A stretch of 64,000 bases of DNA from Aliagarivorans marinus DSM 23064 (GCF_000429485.1 NZ_AUBY01000017.1:1-64000); one strand, 5' to 3'; shown: positions 18,340 to 27,949, counted from the stretch's first letter. Program-made: numbers and translations. Notes: a model not told the origin generated them from the letters alone.

Positions 18340-18355
18340 AGGTTTATTTCTTGCG
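18340..18355 (+). promoter_or_regulatory. Sigma54 promoter of nifENX
   Basis: AGGTTTATTTCTTGCG has GG (-24) and TTGC (-12) at the right spacing; the -24 flank is otherwise poor. The start would be ~18366, ~31 bases before the nifE ATG. The same element is preserved in the upstream relic. Confidence 0.6.
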
Positions 18356-18396
18356 TAGTGCTAGCTATTGCCAGCAAGGGAACCAAAGAGGGGCAA

Positions 18397-19854
18397 ATGA
18401 AAAGAAAAGAGATTGCTGAATTACTGGATGAGCCGGCCTGCCCGGACAACAAAGGCGACAAGGGGGGCTGTGCCAGACCCACGCCCGGCGCTACCGCTGG
18501 GGGGTGCTGCTTCGATGGCGCGCAGATCAGCTTGTTGCCGATCGCTGATGTCGCCCATATCGTGCACGGGCCGATTGCCTGTGCCGGCAACAGCTGGAAC
18601 AACCGTGGCACGCGCGCCAGTGGCCGTAACCTGTTCCGCCTCGGTTTTACCACCGACTTGAATGAACAAGACGTGATCATGGGGCGCGCCGAGAAGCGCC
18701 TGCTGCATGCCATCAAGCAAGTGATTGAGCGCCATCAGCCACCGGCGGTGTTTGTCTATATGACCTGCGTGCCGGCGCTGGAAGGCAATGATGTCAATGC
18801 CATCTGTAAGCTGGCCGAGAGTCGCTGGGAGATCCCGGTGGTGCCGGTGGATGCAGCGGGCTTTTACGGCAGCAAGAACCTCGGTAACCGGATCGCCGGC
18901 GAGGTGATGGTAAAGCATGTGATTGGTAGTGCCGAGCCACCGGCCAAGCCGCTGATGCAGCACGACCCCTCGCGCACGGTGCACGATATTGTGCTGATTG
19001 GCGAGTACAACATCGCCGGGGAATTCTGGCATGTCTCGCCGCTGCTGGAACGCTTAGGCTACCGGGTGCTGAGCTGTATGTCTGGCGATACCCGCTTCCA
19101 CGAGATCCAAACCATGCATCGCGCCGATGCGGCAATGGTGGTGTGCTCGCGCGCCCAGCTTAACGTGGCGCGCCATCTGCAAGAGCGTTGGGGGATCCCT
19201 TGGTTTGAGGGCAGTTTTTATGGGGTTGAGGATACCTCTAATGCACTGCGTGAATTTGCCCGCTTGGTGGGCGATGAGCAGCTTATCGCCGAGACCGAAC
19301 AGCTTATCGGCGAGCAAGAGGCGGATATCCGCGCGCAGCTTGCGCCCTATAAAGCGCGTCTCGAGGGTAAAAAAGCCCTGCTCTATACCGGTGGGGTGAA
19401 GTCCTGGTCGGTGGTTTCTGCACTACAAGAGCTGGGCATTGAGGTGGTGGCGACTGGTACCCGTAAATCCACCTCCGAAGATAAAAGCAAGATCCGCGAG
19501 CTGATGGGCGAAGACGCCCTGATGCTTGAGCAGGGCGGTGCCAGCCAGCTGCTCGGCGTGGTGGATCAGCATAACGCCGACTTGATGATTGCGGGTGGCC
19601 GTAACATGTACACCGCCCTCAAAGCGCGCCTGCCCTTCCTCGATATTAACCAAGAGCGCGAGCACGCCTATGCCGGTTATGCGGGCATGCTGACCTTTGC
19701 CAAAGAGCTATGCCGCACCTTGGAGAGCCCAATCTGGTCGCATGTGCGCAGTGCAGCTCCTTGGGAGCAAGCTCCTCAAACAGGCGTATCCCCTCAAATT
19801 GATAAAGCCCCTAAAACAGATCAAGCCAAAGCGCAGGAGGCCCGCGATGAGTAA
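18397..19854 (+). CDS. nifE: FeMo-cofactor scaffold subunit NifE
   Basis: A 485-residue NifD paralogue. It begins [15 protein letters not shown], then [33 protein letters not shown], the NifE signature. With NifN it forms the tetramer on which the NifB product is matured with molybdenum and homocitrate. AGAGGGG lies just before the ATG at 18397; an earlier ATG would run through the promoter and is rejected. The C-terminal ~35 residues are rich in Pro, Lys and Gln. It overlaps nifN by 8 bases. Confidence 0.96.
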   Translation: MKRKEIAELLDEPACPDNKGDKGGCARPTPGATAGGCCFDGAQISLLPIADVAHIVHGPIACAGNSWNNRGTRASGRNLFRLGFTTDLNEQDVIMGRAEKRLLHAIKQVIERHQPPAVFVYMTCVPALEGNDVNAICKLAESRWEIPVVPVDAAGFYGSKNLGNRIAGEVMVKHVIGSAEPPAKPLMQHDPSRTVHDIVLIGEYNIAGEFWHVSPLLERLGYRVLSCMSGDTRFHEIQTMHRADAAMVVCSRAQLNVARHLQERWGIPWFEGSFYGVEDTSNALREFARLVGDEQLIAETEQLIGEQEADIRAQLAPYKARLEGKKALLYTGGVKSWSVVSALQELGIEVVATGTRKSTSEDKSKIRELMGEDALMLEQGGASQLLGVVDQHNADLMIAGGRNMYTALKARLPFLDINQEREHAYAGYAGMLTFAKELCRTLESPIWSHVRSAAPWEQAPQTGVSPQIDKAPKTDQAKAQEARDE

Positions 19855-21244
19855 TGTTGTCCGTATCGCCAAAGACCCTTTGGTCGAGCAGCCCTTAAAA
19901 ACCAGCCAGGCGACCGGTGCTGCGTTAGCCGCCATGGGCTTGGCCGGGTGTGTGCCGCTATTTCATGGCAGCCAAGGCTGCTGCGCCTTTGCCAAGGTCT
20001 ACCTTATCCAACATTTTCGTGAACCAATGCCGTTTCAAAACACCGCGGTGGATCAGATCTCTGCGGTAATGGGCGGCGATGATAGCGTGGTGTCGGCGTT
20101 GGCACTGATCGCCGAGAAGCACCAGCCTGAGATGATCATGCTAATGAGCACCGGGCTGACCGAGATGCAGGGCTGCGATCTGCAGCGGCTGGTGCACCAG
20201 TTCTATCAGGACCATCCGCAGTTTAACGATATCGTGGTGGTGGCGGTGAATAGCGCCGATTTTAGCGGCTCACTACAGAGCGGCTATGCCGCTGCGGTGA
20301 AGGCCTGTCTGGAACAAGTGCTGCTTGGGCCACGCGCTAAGCTGCCTTTAGTCCGTGACAACCAGAGTCTAGCCCGTGACAGCCAGCGCCCGCTGGTGAC
20401 CTTGCTGTGCTCTTCCACCTACAACGCTGCCGATGTGGAGCTGCTGCAGCGCTATTGCGATGCCCTCGGCCTCGACAGTATTGCGCTGCCCGATTTGGGC
20501 TCGTCGCTGGATGGACATCTGGCCGCCGACTCGTTTAGCCCCACCAGCACCGGTGGTACTGGCCTTGAGCAGCTACGTCAGTTGCCGCATAGCCGCTACA
20601 CCTTGGTGTTGGGCGAGTCCCTACTCGATAGCGCCCAGCTACTGGAGCGCGAGTTTGGCACCCCTTATCAGGCCTTCGGCATGGGCCTGGCGGGCAGCGA
20701 TGCGCTGATCAATTGCCTGTGTCAGATCAGTGGTAATCCGGTTCCTGCGTGGATTTCCCGTGAGCGCCGCCGCCTGCAAGATGCCCTGCTGGATACCCAC
20801 TTCCTATTGTCATCCGCGCCGATGGCGCTCGCCGCCGAGCCTGATTGTGTATTGGCTTACTCCGCGCTGCTCGATGAGATTGGCGTTGACCTGCAGCTGG
20901 TGGTGACGACTTTAAATCACCATGCCTTAAAGCAGCTTTCCGCCAAGGAAGTGGTGGTCGGAGACTTATCCGCATTGCGCCCCAAACTGGATAGCGTAGA
21001 GCTGGTGCTGGGCAATACCCACTGCGCCAACCTGTGTGAACCGGCGGTGCCGGTGCATCGCCTGGGCTACCCCTGTCATGACCGTTTTGGCAACAGCGAA
21101 CGCTTGCAACTGGGCTACCAGGGGGCGCGAGCGCGGCTGTTTGAGATGGCCAACCTGCTCAAGGCCAATCACCACGATGAAGTGCCTGCCCATCATAGCC
21201 CCTATCGCTTCCAACCGGAGGATCTGAGCTATGGAGGGCGTTGA
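19847..21244 (+). CDS. nifN: FeMo-cofactor scaffold subunit NifN
   Basis: A 465-residue NifK paralogue. The N-terminal blocks [31 protein letters not shown] and [17 protein letters not shown] are conserved in NifN. The ATG at 19847 follows GCAGGAGG and overlaps the nifE stop by 8 bases; a longer in-frame start inside nifE has no support. No NifB-type fusion is present. The C-terminal end contains [22 protein letters not shown], equivalent to the NifK cofactor-side region. It overlaps nifX by 14 bases. Confidence 0.95.
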   Translation: MSNVVRIAKDPLVEQPLKTSQATGAALAAMGLAGCVPLFHGSQGCCAFAKVYLIQHFREPMPFQNTAVDQISAVMGGDDSVVSALALIAEKHQPEMIMLMSTGLTEMQGCDLQRLVHQFYQDHPQFNDIVVVAVNSADFSGSLQSGYAAAVKACLEQVLLGPRAKLPLVRDNQSLARDSQRPLVTLLCSSTYNAADVELLQRYCDALGLDSIALPDLGSSLDGHLAADSFSPTSTGGTGLEQLRQLPHSRYTLVLGESLLDSAQLLEREFGTPYQAFGMGLAGSDALINCLCQISGNPVPAWISRERRRLQDALLDTHFLLSSAPMALAAEPDCVLAYSALLDEIGVDLQLVVTTLNHHALKQLSAKEVVVGDLSALRPKLDSVELVLGNTHCANLCEPAVPVHRLGYPCHDRFGNSERLQLGYQGARARLFEMANLLKANHHDEVPAHHSPYRFQPEDLSYGGR

Positions 21245-21701
21245 GCGTTGCTTAAAAGTGGTGGGCGAGAGCCAGCAGATGGACTTTATGGTGGCCTTTG
21301 CCAGCGACGACCGTAAACAGGTCAATCAGCATTTCGGCAGCGCCGACTGCTTTGTGGTGTATGGCATCAGCAAAGATGAGGCCAAGCTCTTGGAGGTGCT
21401 GCAGATGAAGCATCCGCGTGCGGGCCATCAGGCGGGCCATGATGAGAGCAAGCTACGCTCGCGTATCGACCAACTGCAAGATGTCGATGCGGTGTACACC
21501 GTAGCCTGTGGCGCGTCGGCCACCCTGATGCTTAAAAAAGCCGGCATCAAAGTGATGATGGTGGACCACTGCAGCGATATCCATCAGCTGCTTCAGGACT
21601 TACATAAGCAGTATCTGGACAGTCCCGCCAACTGGATGCTTAAGGGCAAGGTTCAGTTGGAACGCCTGGCCAAGATGCTGGAAGAAGAATGGGAATATTA
21701 A
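21231..21701 (+). CDS. nifX: NifX, FeMo-cofactor carrier protein
   Basis: A 156-residue NifX with the cofactor-binding core VAFASDDRKQVNQHFGSADCFVVYGI and VYTVACGASATLMLKKAGIKVM. It carries NifB-co and VK-cluster intermediates between NifB and NifEN in Azotobacter. The ATG lies inside the nifN end (14-base overlap) with GGAGG upstream. The ferredoxin gene follows after 19 bases. Confidence 0.93.
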   Translation: MEGVERCLKVVGESQQMDFMVAFASDDRKQVNQHFGSADCFVVYGISKDEAKLLEVLQMKHPRAGHQAGHDESKLRSRIDQLQDVDAVYTVACGASATLMLKKAGIKVMMVDHCSDIHQLLQDLHKQYLDSPANWMLKGKVQLERLAKMLEEEWEY

Positions 21702-21720
21702 CCTTAGGGAGAGAAACACG

Positions 21721-22026
21721 ATGACTGCATCAAGCTATATGGGACGCACCCGCGGTGGCACTGAATGGGAGCCCGAGTTCGTTACCGAAATCGACCAACA
21801 GCAATGTATTGGCTGTGGCCGCTGCTTTAAAACCTGCCCACGTAACGTATTCGACCTGGTCGAGCGGGAAGTCGATGAAGATGATCCAATGTACGACGAC
21901 TACGATGACGACGTGGTGATGGTAATGGAGCTGGCCGATGCCGACGATTGCATCGGCTGCGGCGCTTGCGCCCGGGTCTGCTCGAAAAACTGCATGACCC
22001 ACACCAAAGCCAGTGCTTTGCTGTAG
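21721..22026 (+). CDS. fdxB: Nif-specific ferredoxin III (2[4Fe-4S] type)
   Basis: A 101-residue ferredoxin. The first cluster motif CIGCGRCFKTCP is at ~31-42, and the second, CIGCGACARVCSKNC, is at ~77-91. The start GRTRGGTEWEPEFV and the long acidic insert with a DDDYDDD-like run between clusters are typical of the nif ferredoxin III family. It probably donates electrons to nitrogenase or to cofactor assembly. It lies between nifX and the RseC-like gene with short gaps, so it belongs to the nifE operon. Confidence 0.92.
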   Translation: MTASSYMGRTRGGTEWEPEFVTEIDQQQCIGCGRCFKTCPRNVFDLVEREVDEDDPMYDDYDDDVVMVMELADADDCIGCGACARVCSKNCMTHTKASALL

Positions 22027-22060
22027 TAAACAGAACGCGACCTAACCGGGAGAGTAGCCA

Positions 22061-22510
22061 ATGGCGCAAGCGCAACTGATTGTGACCCGCAGCGAACAAG
22101 GTCTGAGCCTGCAAGGGCAGCGCCTTGGCACCTGCAGCAACTGTAGCAAGCAAGATGATTGCGCCACGGTGAGTCTGGCGCAAAGCTACTCCCGCCCGGT
22201 GTCAGTCGAGCTGGCCCATCAAGGGCTGGCACTTCAAGAAGGACAAACCCTACAACTGCATTGCGACGACCGGGTGCTCCTTGGCTCGCTGCTGCGGCTG
22301 TTTGTCCCACCGCTCATCGGCCTGCTGATTGTTCCGCTGATGCTGATGGCCTGCCTGCCGACAGCGGGCTGGGGGCTTAGCCTACTCGCCTGTCTGGTAG
22401 GCTTGGCAGCGGGTTTGTCGCTTAGCCGCTATTACTTATCGCAGCGCCACTATAGTTGGCAGCAACGCGCCGACGGACAGATTGTCGTAAACACCACAAG
22501 CTCGGAATAA
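22061..22510 (+). CDS. RseC/MucC-like redox membrane protein
   Basis: A 149-residue protein. The N-terminal domain carries a Cys triad (CSNCSKQDDC, ~25-34). Two membrane helices follow (LLRLFVPPLIGLLIVPLMLM and the Leu/Ala-rich segment after it). This is the layout of RseC, which partners Rnf-type membrane complexes in SoxR reduction. Next to a nif ferredoxin, it may help couple a membrane electron pump to ferredoxin or NifF. rnf genes are not in the window, so this is inference. Its 3' end contains the NifA-type site of nifU. Confidence 0.75.
   Translation: MAQAQLIVTRSEQGLSLQGQRLGTCSNCSKQDDCATVSLAQSYSRPVSVELAHQGLALQEGQTLQLHCDDRVLLGSLLRLFVPPLIGLLIVPLMLMACLPTAGWGLSLLACLVGLAAGLSLSRYYLSQRHYSWQQRADGQIVVNTTSSE
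22483..22498. promoter_or_regulatory. NifA-type upstream site (nifU)
   Basis: TGT-CGTAAACACC-ACA is embedded in the last codons of the RseC-like gene, ~94 bases upstream of the nifU -24 element, an ideal distance. The half TGTCGTAAA is identical to the nifE and nifF sites. Confidence 0.75.
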
Positions 22511-22591
22511 ATGTGCGCTAACTCACGCTTTTTCTTGTGGTTAACTCGATTCAAATTCATATAAAACAATAACTTACATATTCTGTTCGAT

Positions 22592-22607
22592 AGGTATCCC
22601 CCTTGCA
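22592..22607 (+). promoter_or_regulatory. Sigma54 promoter of nifUSVWZM
   Basis: AGGTATCCCCCTTGCA keeps the -24 GG and a full TTGCA at -12 with correct spacing. Predicted start is ~22618, which leaves an unusually long leader of ~170 bases before nifU. Confidence 0.75.
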
Positions 22608-22627
22608 ACACCTGTTATGAGTTCAGT

Positions 22628-22741
22628 AACAAGCAAGGGCCGGAGGCAAACCTAAGCTCCACCGCTTAGGCCGCTTGTTCTTGGTTCCCGAGTCTGCCTT
22701 CGCTACTCGAGAGCTTGGAGTTTGCTTCCGGTCCGTTGCTT
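22628..22741 (+). promoter_or_regulatory. Structured nifU leader RNA (candidate)
   Basis: The leader folds strongly. Bases 22631-22651 pair with 22720-22741 to give a 21-bp stem with one bulged G and two G-U pairs. Inside, CTAAGC (22652-22657) can pair either with GCTTAG (22664-22669) or, as CTAAGCTC, with GAGCTTGG (22711-22718). AACAAGC (22628-22634) can also pair with GCTTGTT (22673-22679), competing with the long stem. A CGAGT/ACTCG hairpin fits at 22689-22709. The competing pairings look like an RNA switch; a palindromic mobile repeat is the alternative. Confidence 0.6.
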
Positions 22742-22787
22742 CTTATCAAGGCTAATAACATCAGCTGTGAAAGTGGGGAGGGAACCA

Positions 22788-23684
22788 ATGTGGAACTATA
22801 GCGAAAAGGTGAAAGAACACTTCTTTTCACCACGAAATGCCAAGCCGGTAGAGCAAGCGAACGCAACCGGCGATGTGGGCTCTATCGCTTGTGGCGATGC
22901 CTTAAGCCTGACCTTAAAAGTCAATCCCAGCAACGAAACCATCGAAGATGCCGGTTTTCAAACCTTTGGCTGCGGCAGCGCGATTGCATCCTCTTCGGCG
23001 CTGACCGAGATGATCATCGGCCGCACCTTGGATGAGGCCCTCAAGCTGACCAACCAAGATATCGCCGACTACCTCGATGGCCTGCCACCGGAGAAGATGC
23101 ACTGCAGCGTGATGGGGATGGAAGCGCTGCATGCGGCGATTGCCGACTACCGTGGCGAAGAGCTGGAAGACGATCACGAAGAGGGCGAGCTGATCTGTAA
23201 GTGCTTCGCCATCGACGATGTGATGATCAAGAAAGTGGTGCAGCAAAACGGGCTGAGCAGCCTGGAAGATGTCATTCACTACACCAAGGCGGGCGGAGCC
23301 TGCGCCACCTGTCACGAAAAGATTGAGTGGGTGCTAAGCGAGTGTTTGCAGGAGAGCGCTAAGGCCCCTGAGCTAGTGAGTGAGTTGCCCGCGGTCGATC
23401 CCGACCAGCCACTATCGATCGTCGCCAAGGTGCGTTTGGTTGAACAAGCGCTGGAGAAGATCCGCCCGCAGTTGCAGGCCGATGGCGGCGATGTGCAACT
23501 TAACGACATCGACGATGACATGGTGTTTGTCACCTTAACCGGCGCCTGCTCGGGCTGTGGGTTCTCCCATGCCACGTTGGCGATGATTGAAGACGCCGTA
23601 TCCAAAGTGCTGGGACAAGCAGTAACAGTCTATCCGACTGCGCTTGGTAGCAGCGCGGCGGCCAGTGAACAGGAGGCAAGCTAA
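22788..23684 (+). CDS. nifU: Fe-S cluster scaffold NifU
   Basis: A 298-residue full-length NifU in three parts. The IscU-like domain has Cys35, Cys62 and Cys106. The central [2Fe-2S] domain has Cys137, Cys139, Cys172 and Cys175. These seven positions are the same as in Azotobacter vinelandii. The C-terminal Nfu domain has CSGC at 254-257. It receives sulphur from NifS and builds [4Fe-4S] clusters for NifH and NifB. The ATG at 22788 follows GGGGAGGG; a longer in-frame start would enter the folded leader. It shares a base with nifS (TAATG). Confidence 0.97.
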   Translation: MWNYSEKVKEHFFSPRNAKPVEQANATGDVGSIACGDALSLTLKVNPSNETIEDAGFQTFGCGSAIASSSALTEMIIGRTLDEALKLTNQDIADYLDGLPPEKMHCSVMGMEALHAAIADYRGEELEDDHEEGELICKCFAIDDVMIKKVVQQNGLSSLEDVIHYTKAGGACATCHEKIEWVLSECLQESAKAPELVSELPAVDPDQPLSIVAKVRLVEQALEKIRPQLQADGGDVQLNDIDDDMVFVTLTGACSGCGFSHATLAMIEDAVSKVLGQAVTVYPTALGSSAAASEQEAS

Positions 23685-24898
23685 TGAGTGAAGCTAAACC
23701 GGTTTATCTCGACAACAACGCGACAACCCAAGTCGCAGTGCCAGTCCTTGAGGCGATGCTGCCGTTCATCAGTGAGTATTACGGCAACCCTTCTTCGATC
23801 CACGGTTTTGGCGCGCCTGTGGCGGCAGCCCTCGAAAAAGCCCGTGAGCAGGTACAGCAGTTTTTAGGGGCCGAGCATAGCACGGAGATCGTGTTTACCT
23901 CCTGCGCCACCGAAGCCTCCAACACCGCCATTCTATCGGCGCTGGAAGCCTACCCGGATCGCAAAGAGATTATCACCTCAACGGTGGAGCACCCGGCCAC
24001 GCTGGACCTGTGCAAGCAGTTAGAGCGCAAGGGCTACACCGTGCACTGGATTGGCGTAAACAACAAAGGGCGGCTGGATATGTTGGCCTTTCAAGAAGCG
24101 CTGAGCGAGCGGGTCGCGGTGATCTCGCTGATGTGGGCCAACAACGAAACCGGTAGCCTGTTCCCGATCCGTGGCCTGGCCGAACAAGCCAAGGAGTACG
24201 ATGTGCTGTTTCACTGCGACGCGGTTCAGGTGGCGGGCAAGATGCCGATCCAACTCAGTGGCAGTGGCATCGATATGCTGTCGATCTCCGGCCATAAGTT
24301 CCACGGGCCGAAAGGGGTGGGGGCGCTCTATCTGCGCCGTGGCCTGAAGTATCGCCCACTGTTCCGTGGCGGCCATCAAGAGCGCGGCCGCCGCGCTGGT
24401 ACCGAGAATGTGGCCGGTATCGTTGGCTTGGGCAAAGCGGCAGAGCTGGCCCAGCAAGCCATCGAGCAAGACACCGCACGTATTCGCCTGTTGCGCGATC
24501 GCTTAGAGATGGGGCTGCTGGCGCGGGTACCTTTTAGCGTCGTCACCGGCAACCCGCAGCAGCGAGTGCCTAACACCAGCAACGTGGCCTTTGAGTACGT
24601 TGAAGGCGAATCGATTCTACTGATGCTCAACCAATACGGCATTGCTGCCTCATCGGGCTCGGCCTGTACCTCGGGCTCGTTGGAGCCGTCCCACGTGATG
24701 AAGGCGATGGACGTGCCTTACACCGCGGCCCATGGCGCAATCCGCTTCTCGCTGTCGCGCTACACCACCGATGAAGATATCGACCGGGTGCTAGAGGTAC
24801 TGCCGGAGATCATCAGCCGTCTACGCCTGATGTCGCCCTACTGGGATGCCGCCAAAGGCGAGCCCAAAGAGCAGCAGTTTCAGCCGCAGTACGCATAA
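23684..24898 (+). CDS. nifS: Cysteine desulfurase NifS
   Basis: A 404-residue PLP enzyme that takes sulphur from cysteine for NifU. The PLP lysine is Lys205 ([10 protein letters not shown]), and the persulfide cysteine is Cys328 in [10 protein letters not shown]. The start [11 protein letters not shown] is typical of NifS rather than SufS. The C-terminal ~20 residues ([16 protein letters not shown]) are an unstructured tail. Translation is coupled to nifU by a TAATG overlap, with ribosome site AGGAGG inside the nifU end. Confidence 0.97.
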   Translation: MSEAKPVYLDNNATTQVAVPVLEAMLPFISEYYGNPSSIHGFGAPVAAALEKAREQVQQFLGAEHSTEIVFTSCATEASNTAILSALEAYPDRKEIITSTVEHPATLDLCKQLERKGYTVHWIGVNNKGRLDMLAFQEALSERVAVISLMWANNETGSLFPIRGLAEQAKEYDVLFHCDAVQVAGKMPIQLSGSGIDMLSISGHKFHGPKGVGALYLRRGLKYRPLFRGGHQERGRRAGTENVAGIVGLGKAAELAQQAIEQDTARIRLLRDRLEMGLLARVPFSVVTGNPQQRVPNTSNVAFEYVEGESILLMLNQYGIAASSGSACTSGSLEPSHVMKAMDVPYTAAHGAIRFSLSRYTTDEDIDRVLEVLPEIISRLRLMSPYWDAAKGEPKEQQFQPQYA

Positions 24899-24909
24899 GG
24901 AGCCGGCCC

Positions 24910-26079
24910 ATGCTGATTATCAACGATACGACCTTGCGCGATGGCGAGCAGACCGCCGGCATCGCCTTTAATCTGGAAGAGAAGTGCCGGATCGCCCGGG
25001 AGCTGGAGCGTATCGGTGTGCCTGAGCTGGAGGTGGGGATCCCGGCCATGGGGGGCAAGGAGCGCGAGGTGATCCAACAAGTCGTGGGTGAGCTGCATGC
25101 CAGCGAGACCATGGGCTGGAGCCGGATGAATCACGCCGATATCGCCAGCTTTGCCAGCCTCGGCCTGGATTGGATCGATATCTCGGTGCCCGCATCCGAG
25201 CAGCAGCGCAGCTCCAAGCTGCGCTTGAGTGAAGACGATATGCTGGTGGCGCTGCAGTTTGCGGTGCGCCAAGCGCTGGATATGGGGCTAAAGGTGTGTG
25301 TGGGGATGGAAGATGCCTCCCGCGCCGATAGCGACCAGCTCTATCGCATCGCCTTTGCCGCCCAGCATGCCGGCGCTCATCGCTTACGCTTCGCCGACAC
25401 TTTGGGGGTGCTGGACCCATTCAAGGCCTTTGTCGCCATCCAAAGCCTGCGCAGCCACTGCGATCTGCAGTTGGAGATGCATGCCCACGATGATCTGGGC
25501 ATGGCCACCGCCAATACCCTCGCGGCCATCAAGGCAGGCGCCGACTCAGTAAACACCACCGTGGTCGGACTGGGTGAGCGCGCCGGTAATGCGCCGCTGG
25601 AAGAGGTAGTGATGGCGCTGGAGGTGACTCAACAGCAAGAGCATCGGCTGCTGCAGCCCATCGATACTGCCGAGCTACCGCGGCTGTGCAAGCTGGTGGA
25701 GCAATACTCTGGGCGCAACTTAAGCCCCAACAAGAGCATTGTCGGTCAGGCGGTGTTTACCCACGAGTCAGGCATCCATGTCGATGGCCTGCTCAAAGAC
25801 CCGGAGAACTACCAAGGCTTCGCCCCGCAAAAGCTAGGCCGTGAGCATCAACTGGTATTGGGCAAGCACTCCGGCACCAAGGCGATATTGCAGATCTACC
25901 AAGGCTTGGGGATCAGCCTGTCGCACTCCCAGTGCCTGTGGCTGCGTCGCAAGCTGGGCGAGTGGGCAGAGCGGCACAAGCGTATTCCCAACGACCACGA
26001 CCTGCTGACGATCTATCAAAGCAGTGTTGCCTTCAGTCGAAGCCAGAGGAATGGCCTGGAAGGAGTACTAAGTTGCTGA
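24910..26079 (+). CDS. nifV: Homocitrate synthase NifV
   Basis: A 389-residue HMGL-family enzyme that condenses acetyl-CoA with 2-oxoglutarate to homocitrate, the organic part of FeMo-cofactor. [16 protein letters not shown] is the metal and substrate start motif. [42 protein letters not shown] carries the catalytic HxH and the glycine-rich end of the barrel. It begins 11 bases after nifS with AAGGAG upstream, and its last codons overlap the nifW start. Confidence 0.96.
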   Translation: MLIINDTTLRDGEQTAGIAFNLEEKCRIARELERIGVPELEVGIPAMGGKEREVIQQVVGELHASETMGWSRMNHADIASFASLGLDWIDISVPASEQQRSSKLRLSEDDMLVALQFAVRQALDMGLKVCVGMEDASRADSDQLYRIAFAAQHAGAHRLRFADTLGVLDPFKAFVAIQSLRSHCDLQLEMHAHDDLGMATANTLAAIKAGADSVNTTVVGLGERAGNAPLEEVVMALEVTQQQEHRLLQPIDTAELPRLCKLVEQYSGRNLSPNKSIVGQAVFTHESGIHVDGLLKDPENYQGFAPQKLGREHQLVLGKHSGTKAILQIYQGLGISLSHSQCLWLRRKLGEWAERHKRIPNDHDLLTIYQSSVAFSRSQRNGLEGVLSC

Positions 26080-26348
26080 TTACCGACACTGCCTTGCAGC
26101 AGGAAATCGACACCCTGGAGAGCGCCGAGGCCTTTTTGCAGCACTTTAAGGTGGAGTTTGATCAAGCGCTGCTGCGCCCCAAGCGCTTGCTGTTTATGCG
26201 CCTGTTTAAACAAGAGTTGGACCGCGAGCCGGGCGAGGTAGACCGCCAACATTACCGGCGCTTGTTGGCCAAAGCCTACTGCCTGTTGGAGCGCGGGGTG
26301 ATACCACAGTCAACGTCCAGTTGCGGCGGCTGCGAAGGCTGCGACTAA
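26073..26348 (+). CDS. nifW: Nitrogenase-stabilising protein NifW
   Basis: A 91-residue NifW-family protein ([31 protein letters not shown]), thought to protect the MoFe protein from oxygen or aid its maturation. The start is a TTG at 26073 overlapping the nifV stop by 7 bases, chosen because AAGGAG lies 7-8 bases upstream and the frame then matches the family start. A longer GTG-initiated frame inside nifV is unlikely. The C-terminal CGGCEGCD is cysteine-rich and could bind metal. Confidence 0.88.
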   Translation: MLITDTALQQEIDTLESAEAFLQHFKVEFDQALLRPKRLLFMRLFKQELDREPGEVDRQHYRRLLAKAYCLLERGVIPQSTSSCGGCEGCD

Positions 26349-26434
26349 CTGCTAAGCCAATCATTCGGCGTCAAAGCCAGAGAGGCTTAAGAGCTGCACC
26401 TAGTCGCTGCAGTAAAAACGAACAAGGAGGCATC

Positions 26435-26893
26435 ATGATCGATGCAAAGTTTGAATATGGAACCGAAGTGCGGGTGATTAAAAACATCCGTAATGACGGT
26501 AGCTTCCCCGGTTGCAAGAAAGGCGACTTACTGGTGCGTCGCGGCTCGGTGGGCTATGTGCAGCAAGCTGGGCTGTTTTTACAGGAGCAGGTGATCTATC
26601 AGGTGCATTTTCTGCAGCGTGGCCTCACCGTTGGCTGCCGTGAAACCGAGCTGGTTGGCACCGAGCAACAGTGGTTTAGTAATCGCTTTGAATACGGCGA
26701 TAAGGCCCGGCTAACCCTGCGTCTGGGCAGCCAAGGCAATATCTTGGCGGAAGCCGGTGAGGTGGTCGACATCCTCGCGGTGGATCGCCGCTCCCCGGAA
26801 AGCCCCAGCTACCGCATCCAGTATCATGACCTCGATGTGATGGTGCCAGAACGCGCCTTGAGCGCCATTGAGGAGGTCGCCTATGTCGAGTAA
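26435..26893 (+). CDS. nifZ: NifZ, MoFe protein P-cluster maturation factor
   Basis: A 152-residue NifZ. It holds two related SH3-like halves: FEYGTEVRVIKNIRNDGSF...GDLLVRRGSVGYV and FEYGDKARLTLRLGSQGN...GEVVDIL. The product helps form the second P-cluster of NifDK in Azotobacter. AACAAGGAGG precedes the ATG at 26435. The end overlaps nifM by 11 bases. The 86-base gap from nifW is the largest inside the operon. Confidence 0.92.
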   Translation: MIDAKFEYGTEVRVIKNIRNDGSFPGCKKGDLLVRRGSVGYVQQAGLFLQEQVIYQVHFLQRGLTVGCRETELVGTEQQWFSNRFEYGDKARLTLRLGSQGNILAEAGEVVDILAVDRRSPESPSYRIQYHDLDVMVPERALSAIEEVAYVE

Positions 26894-27743
26894 CGCCCCT
26901 GCCATGGAGGCACTTAACAGCGGTCGTCAGCAGGCCTATCTACAGATGAAAGTGGCCATCGAGCGTTTTGAGCAAGTGCCTAACGCCCTGCCACCCCAGC
27001 AGAAAACTGAGGTGGAGCGCATCGCCGAGCGGCTGCTCAAACTGCAGCGTCGGGTGCTGCAATCACCCGAGGCCAGCATGCTCTATCTGGGCGAACAGGA
27101 GCTCGATGTGGCGCTGGATAAGATCCGCGGGCAGTTCGACAGCGAGCAAGCCTTTGAGCAGGCGCTGTACAACAATGCCTTGGATCAGGACGACTTGCGC
27201 CAAGCGGTTAAAGATGAGCTGCTGTGCGATGCGGTACTGGAATACACCTGTAAAGACATCGCCCCGATTAGCGAGCAGCGCGCGCTGGAGTTCTATCAGC
27301 AGCATCCCGACAAGTTTACCCAACCTGCCCGTTGTCGCGCCTCACACATCTTGATCACCATTAACGATGATTTCCCGGAGAACCGCGAACAAGCGGCTTG
27401 GCAGCGGATTATGACCTTGGCCGAACAGGCTGATAGCAGTAACTTCTCCGAGTTAGCATTGCGCCACTCCGAGTGCCCCACTGCCATGAACGGCGGCGAG
27501 CTGGGCTGGGTGGAAGGGGGGCAGCTATTTCCTGCTTTGGACAAATGCTTGTTTCGCCTGAGTGAGGGGGAGCTAAGCCCGGTGCTGCGCAGCGAGATAG
27601 GCTTTCACCTGCTACTTTGTCATCAACAACAGCCCGCCCATTGCGTGGAGTTCGAGCACGCCAAAGCGCAGATCCAGGACAAACTCTATGCCCAGCAGCG
27701 TAAGCAGCGTCAGCGAGTATGGCTGGCCAGCCTGATGGGGTAA
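26883..27743 (+). CDS. nifM: NifM, peptidyl-prolyl isomerase for Fe protein
   Basis: A 286-residue protein. The N-terminal helical region is followed by a parvulin-type PPIase domain from ~145 (RCRASHILITINDDFPENREQA, SELALRHSECPTAMNGGELGWVEGGQLFPALD, SEIGFHLLLCHQQ). NifM is required for folding and activity of NifH in Klebsiella and Azotobacter. The ATG at 26883 follows GAGGAGG and overlaps the nifZ end. It is the last gene of nifUSVWZM. Confidence 0.93.
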   Translation: MSSNAPAMEALNSGRQQAYLQMKVAIERFEQVPNALPPQQKTEVERIAERLLKLQRRVLQSPEASMLYLGEQELDVALDKIRGQFDSEQAFEQALYNNALDQDDLRQAVKDELLCDAVLEYTCKDIAPISEQRALEFYQQHPDKFTQPARCRASHILITINDDFPENREQAAWQRIMTLAEQADSSNFSELALRHSECPTAMNGGELGWVEGGQLFPALDKCLFRLSEGELSPVLRSEIGFHLLLCHQQQPAHCVEFEHAKAQIQDKLYAQQRKQRQRVWLASLMG

Positions 27744-27798
27744 CACTGACCAAAAAGCCGACAGGGCGGCTTACCTTCTCCTTGTCTAAGAGACATTT

Positions 27799-27822
27799 GC
27801 CGGCGTAAGCCGGCCTTTTTTT
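27799..27822 (+). terminator. nifM terminator
   Basis: GCCGGC, GTAA loop, GCCGGC and seven T form an intrinsic terminator 56 bases after the nifM stop. Confidence 0.9.
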
Positions 27823-27918
27823 AACTGTGGTTGGGCCTTTTTTAACTGTGGTTGGGCCTTTTTTAACTGTGGTTGGGCCTTTTTTAACTGTGGTTGGGCC
27901 TTTTTTTAACTGTGGTTG
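27812..27918. repeat. Five tandem 21-22 bp repeats of the terminator tail
   Basis: The unit GGCC-T6/7-AACTGTGGTTG occurs five times head to tail: 27812-27833, 27834-27854, 27855-27875, 27876-27896 and 27897-27918. The first copy overlaps the second arm and T-run of the nifM terminator. The middle three copies are identical; the outer two have one extra T. Replication slippage is the likely origin. Confidence 0.95.
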
Positions 27919-27949
27919 ATAGTGGAATACTACGAGAAATAAGGTCTGA

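Noticed and set aside
27812-27918. CRISPR array
   Set aside because: Units are head-to-tail copies of 21-22 bp with no unique spacers and no cas genes nearby.
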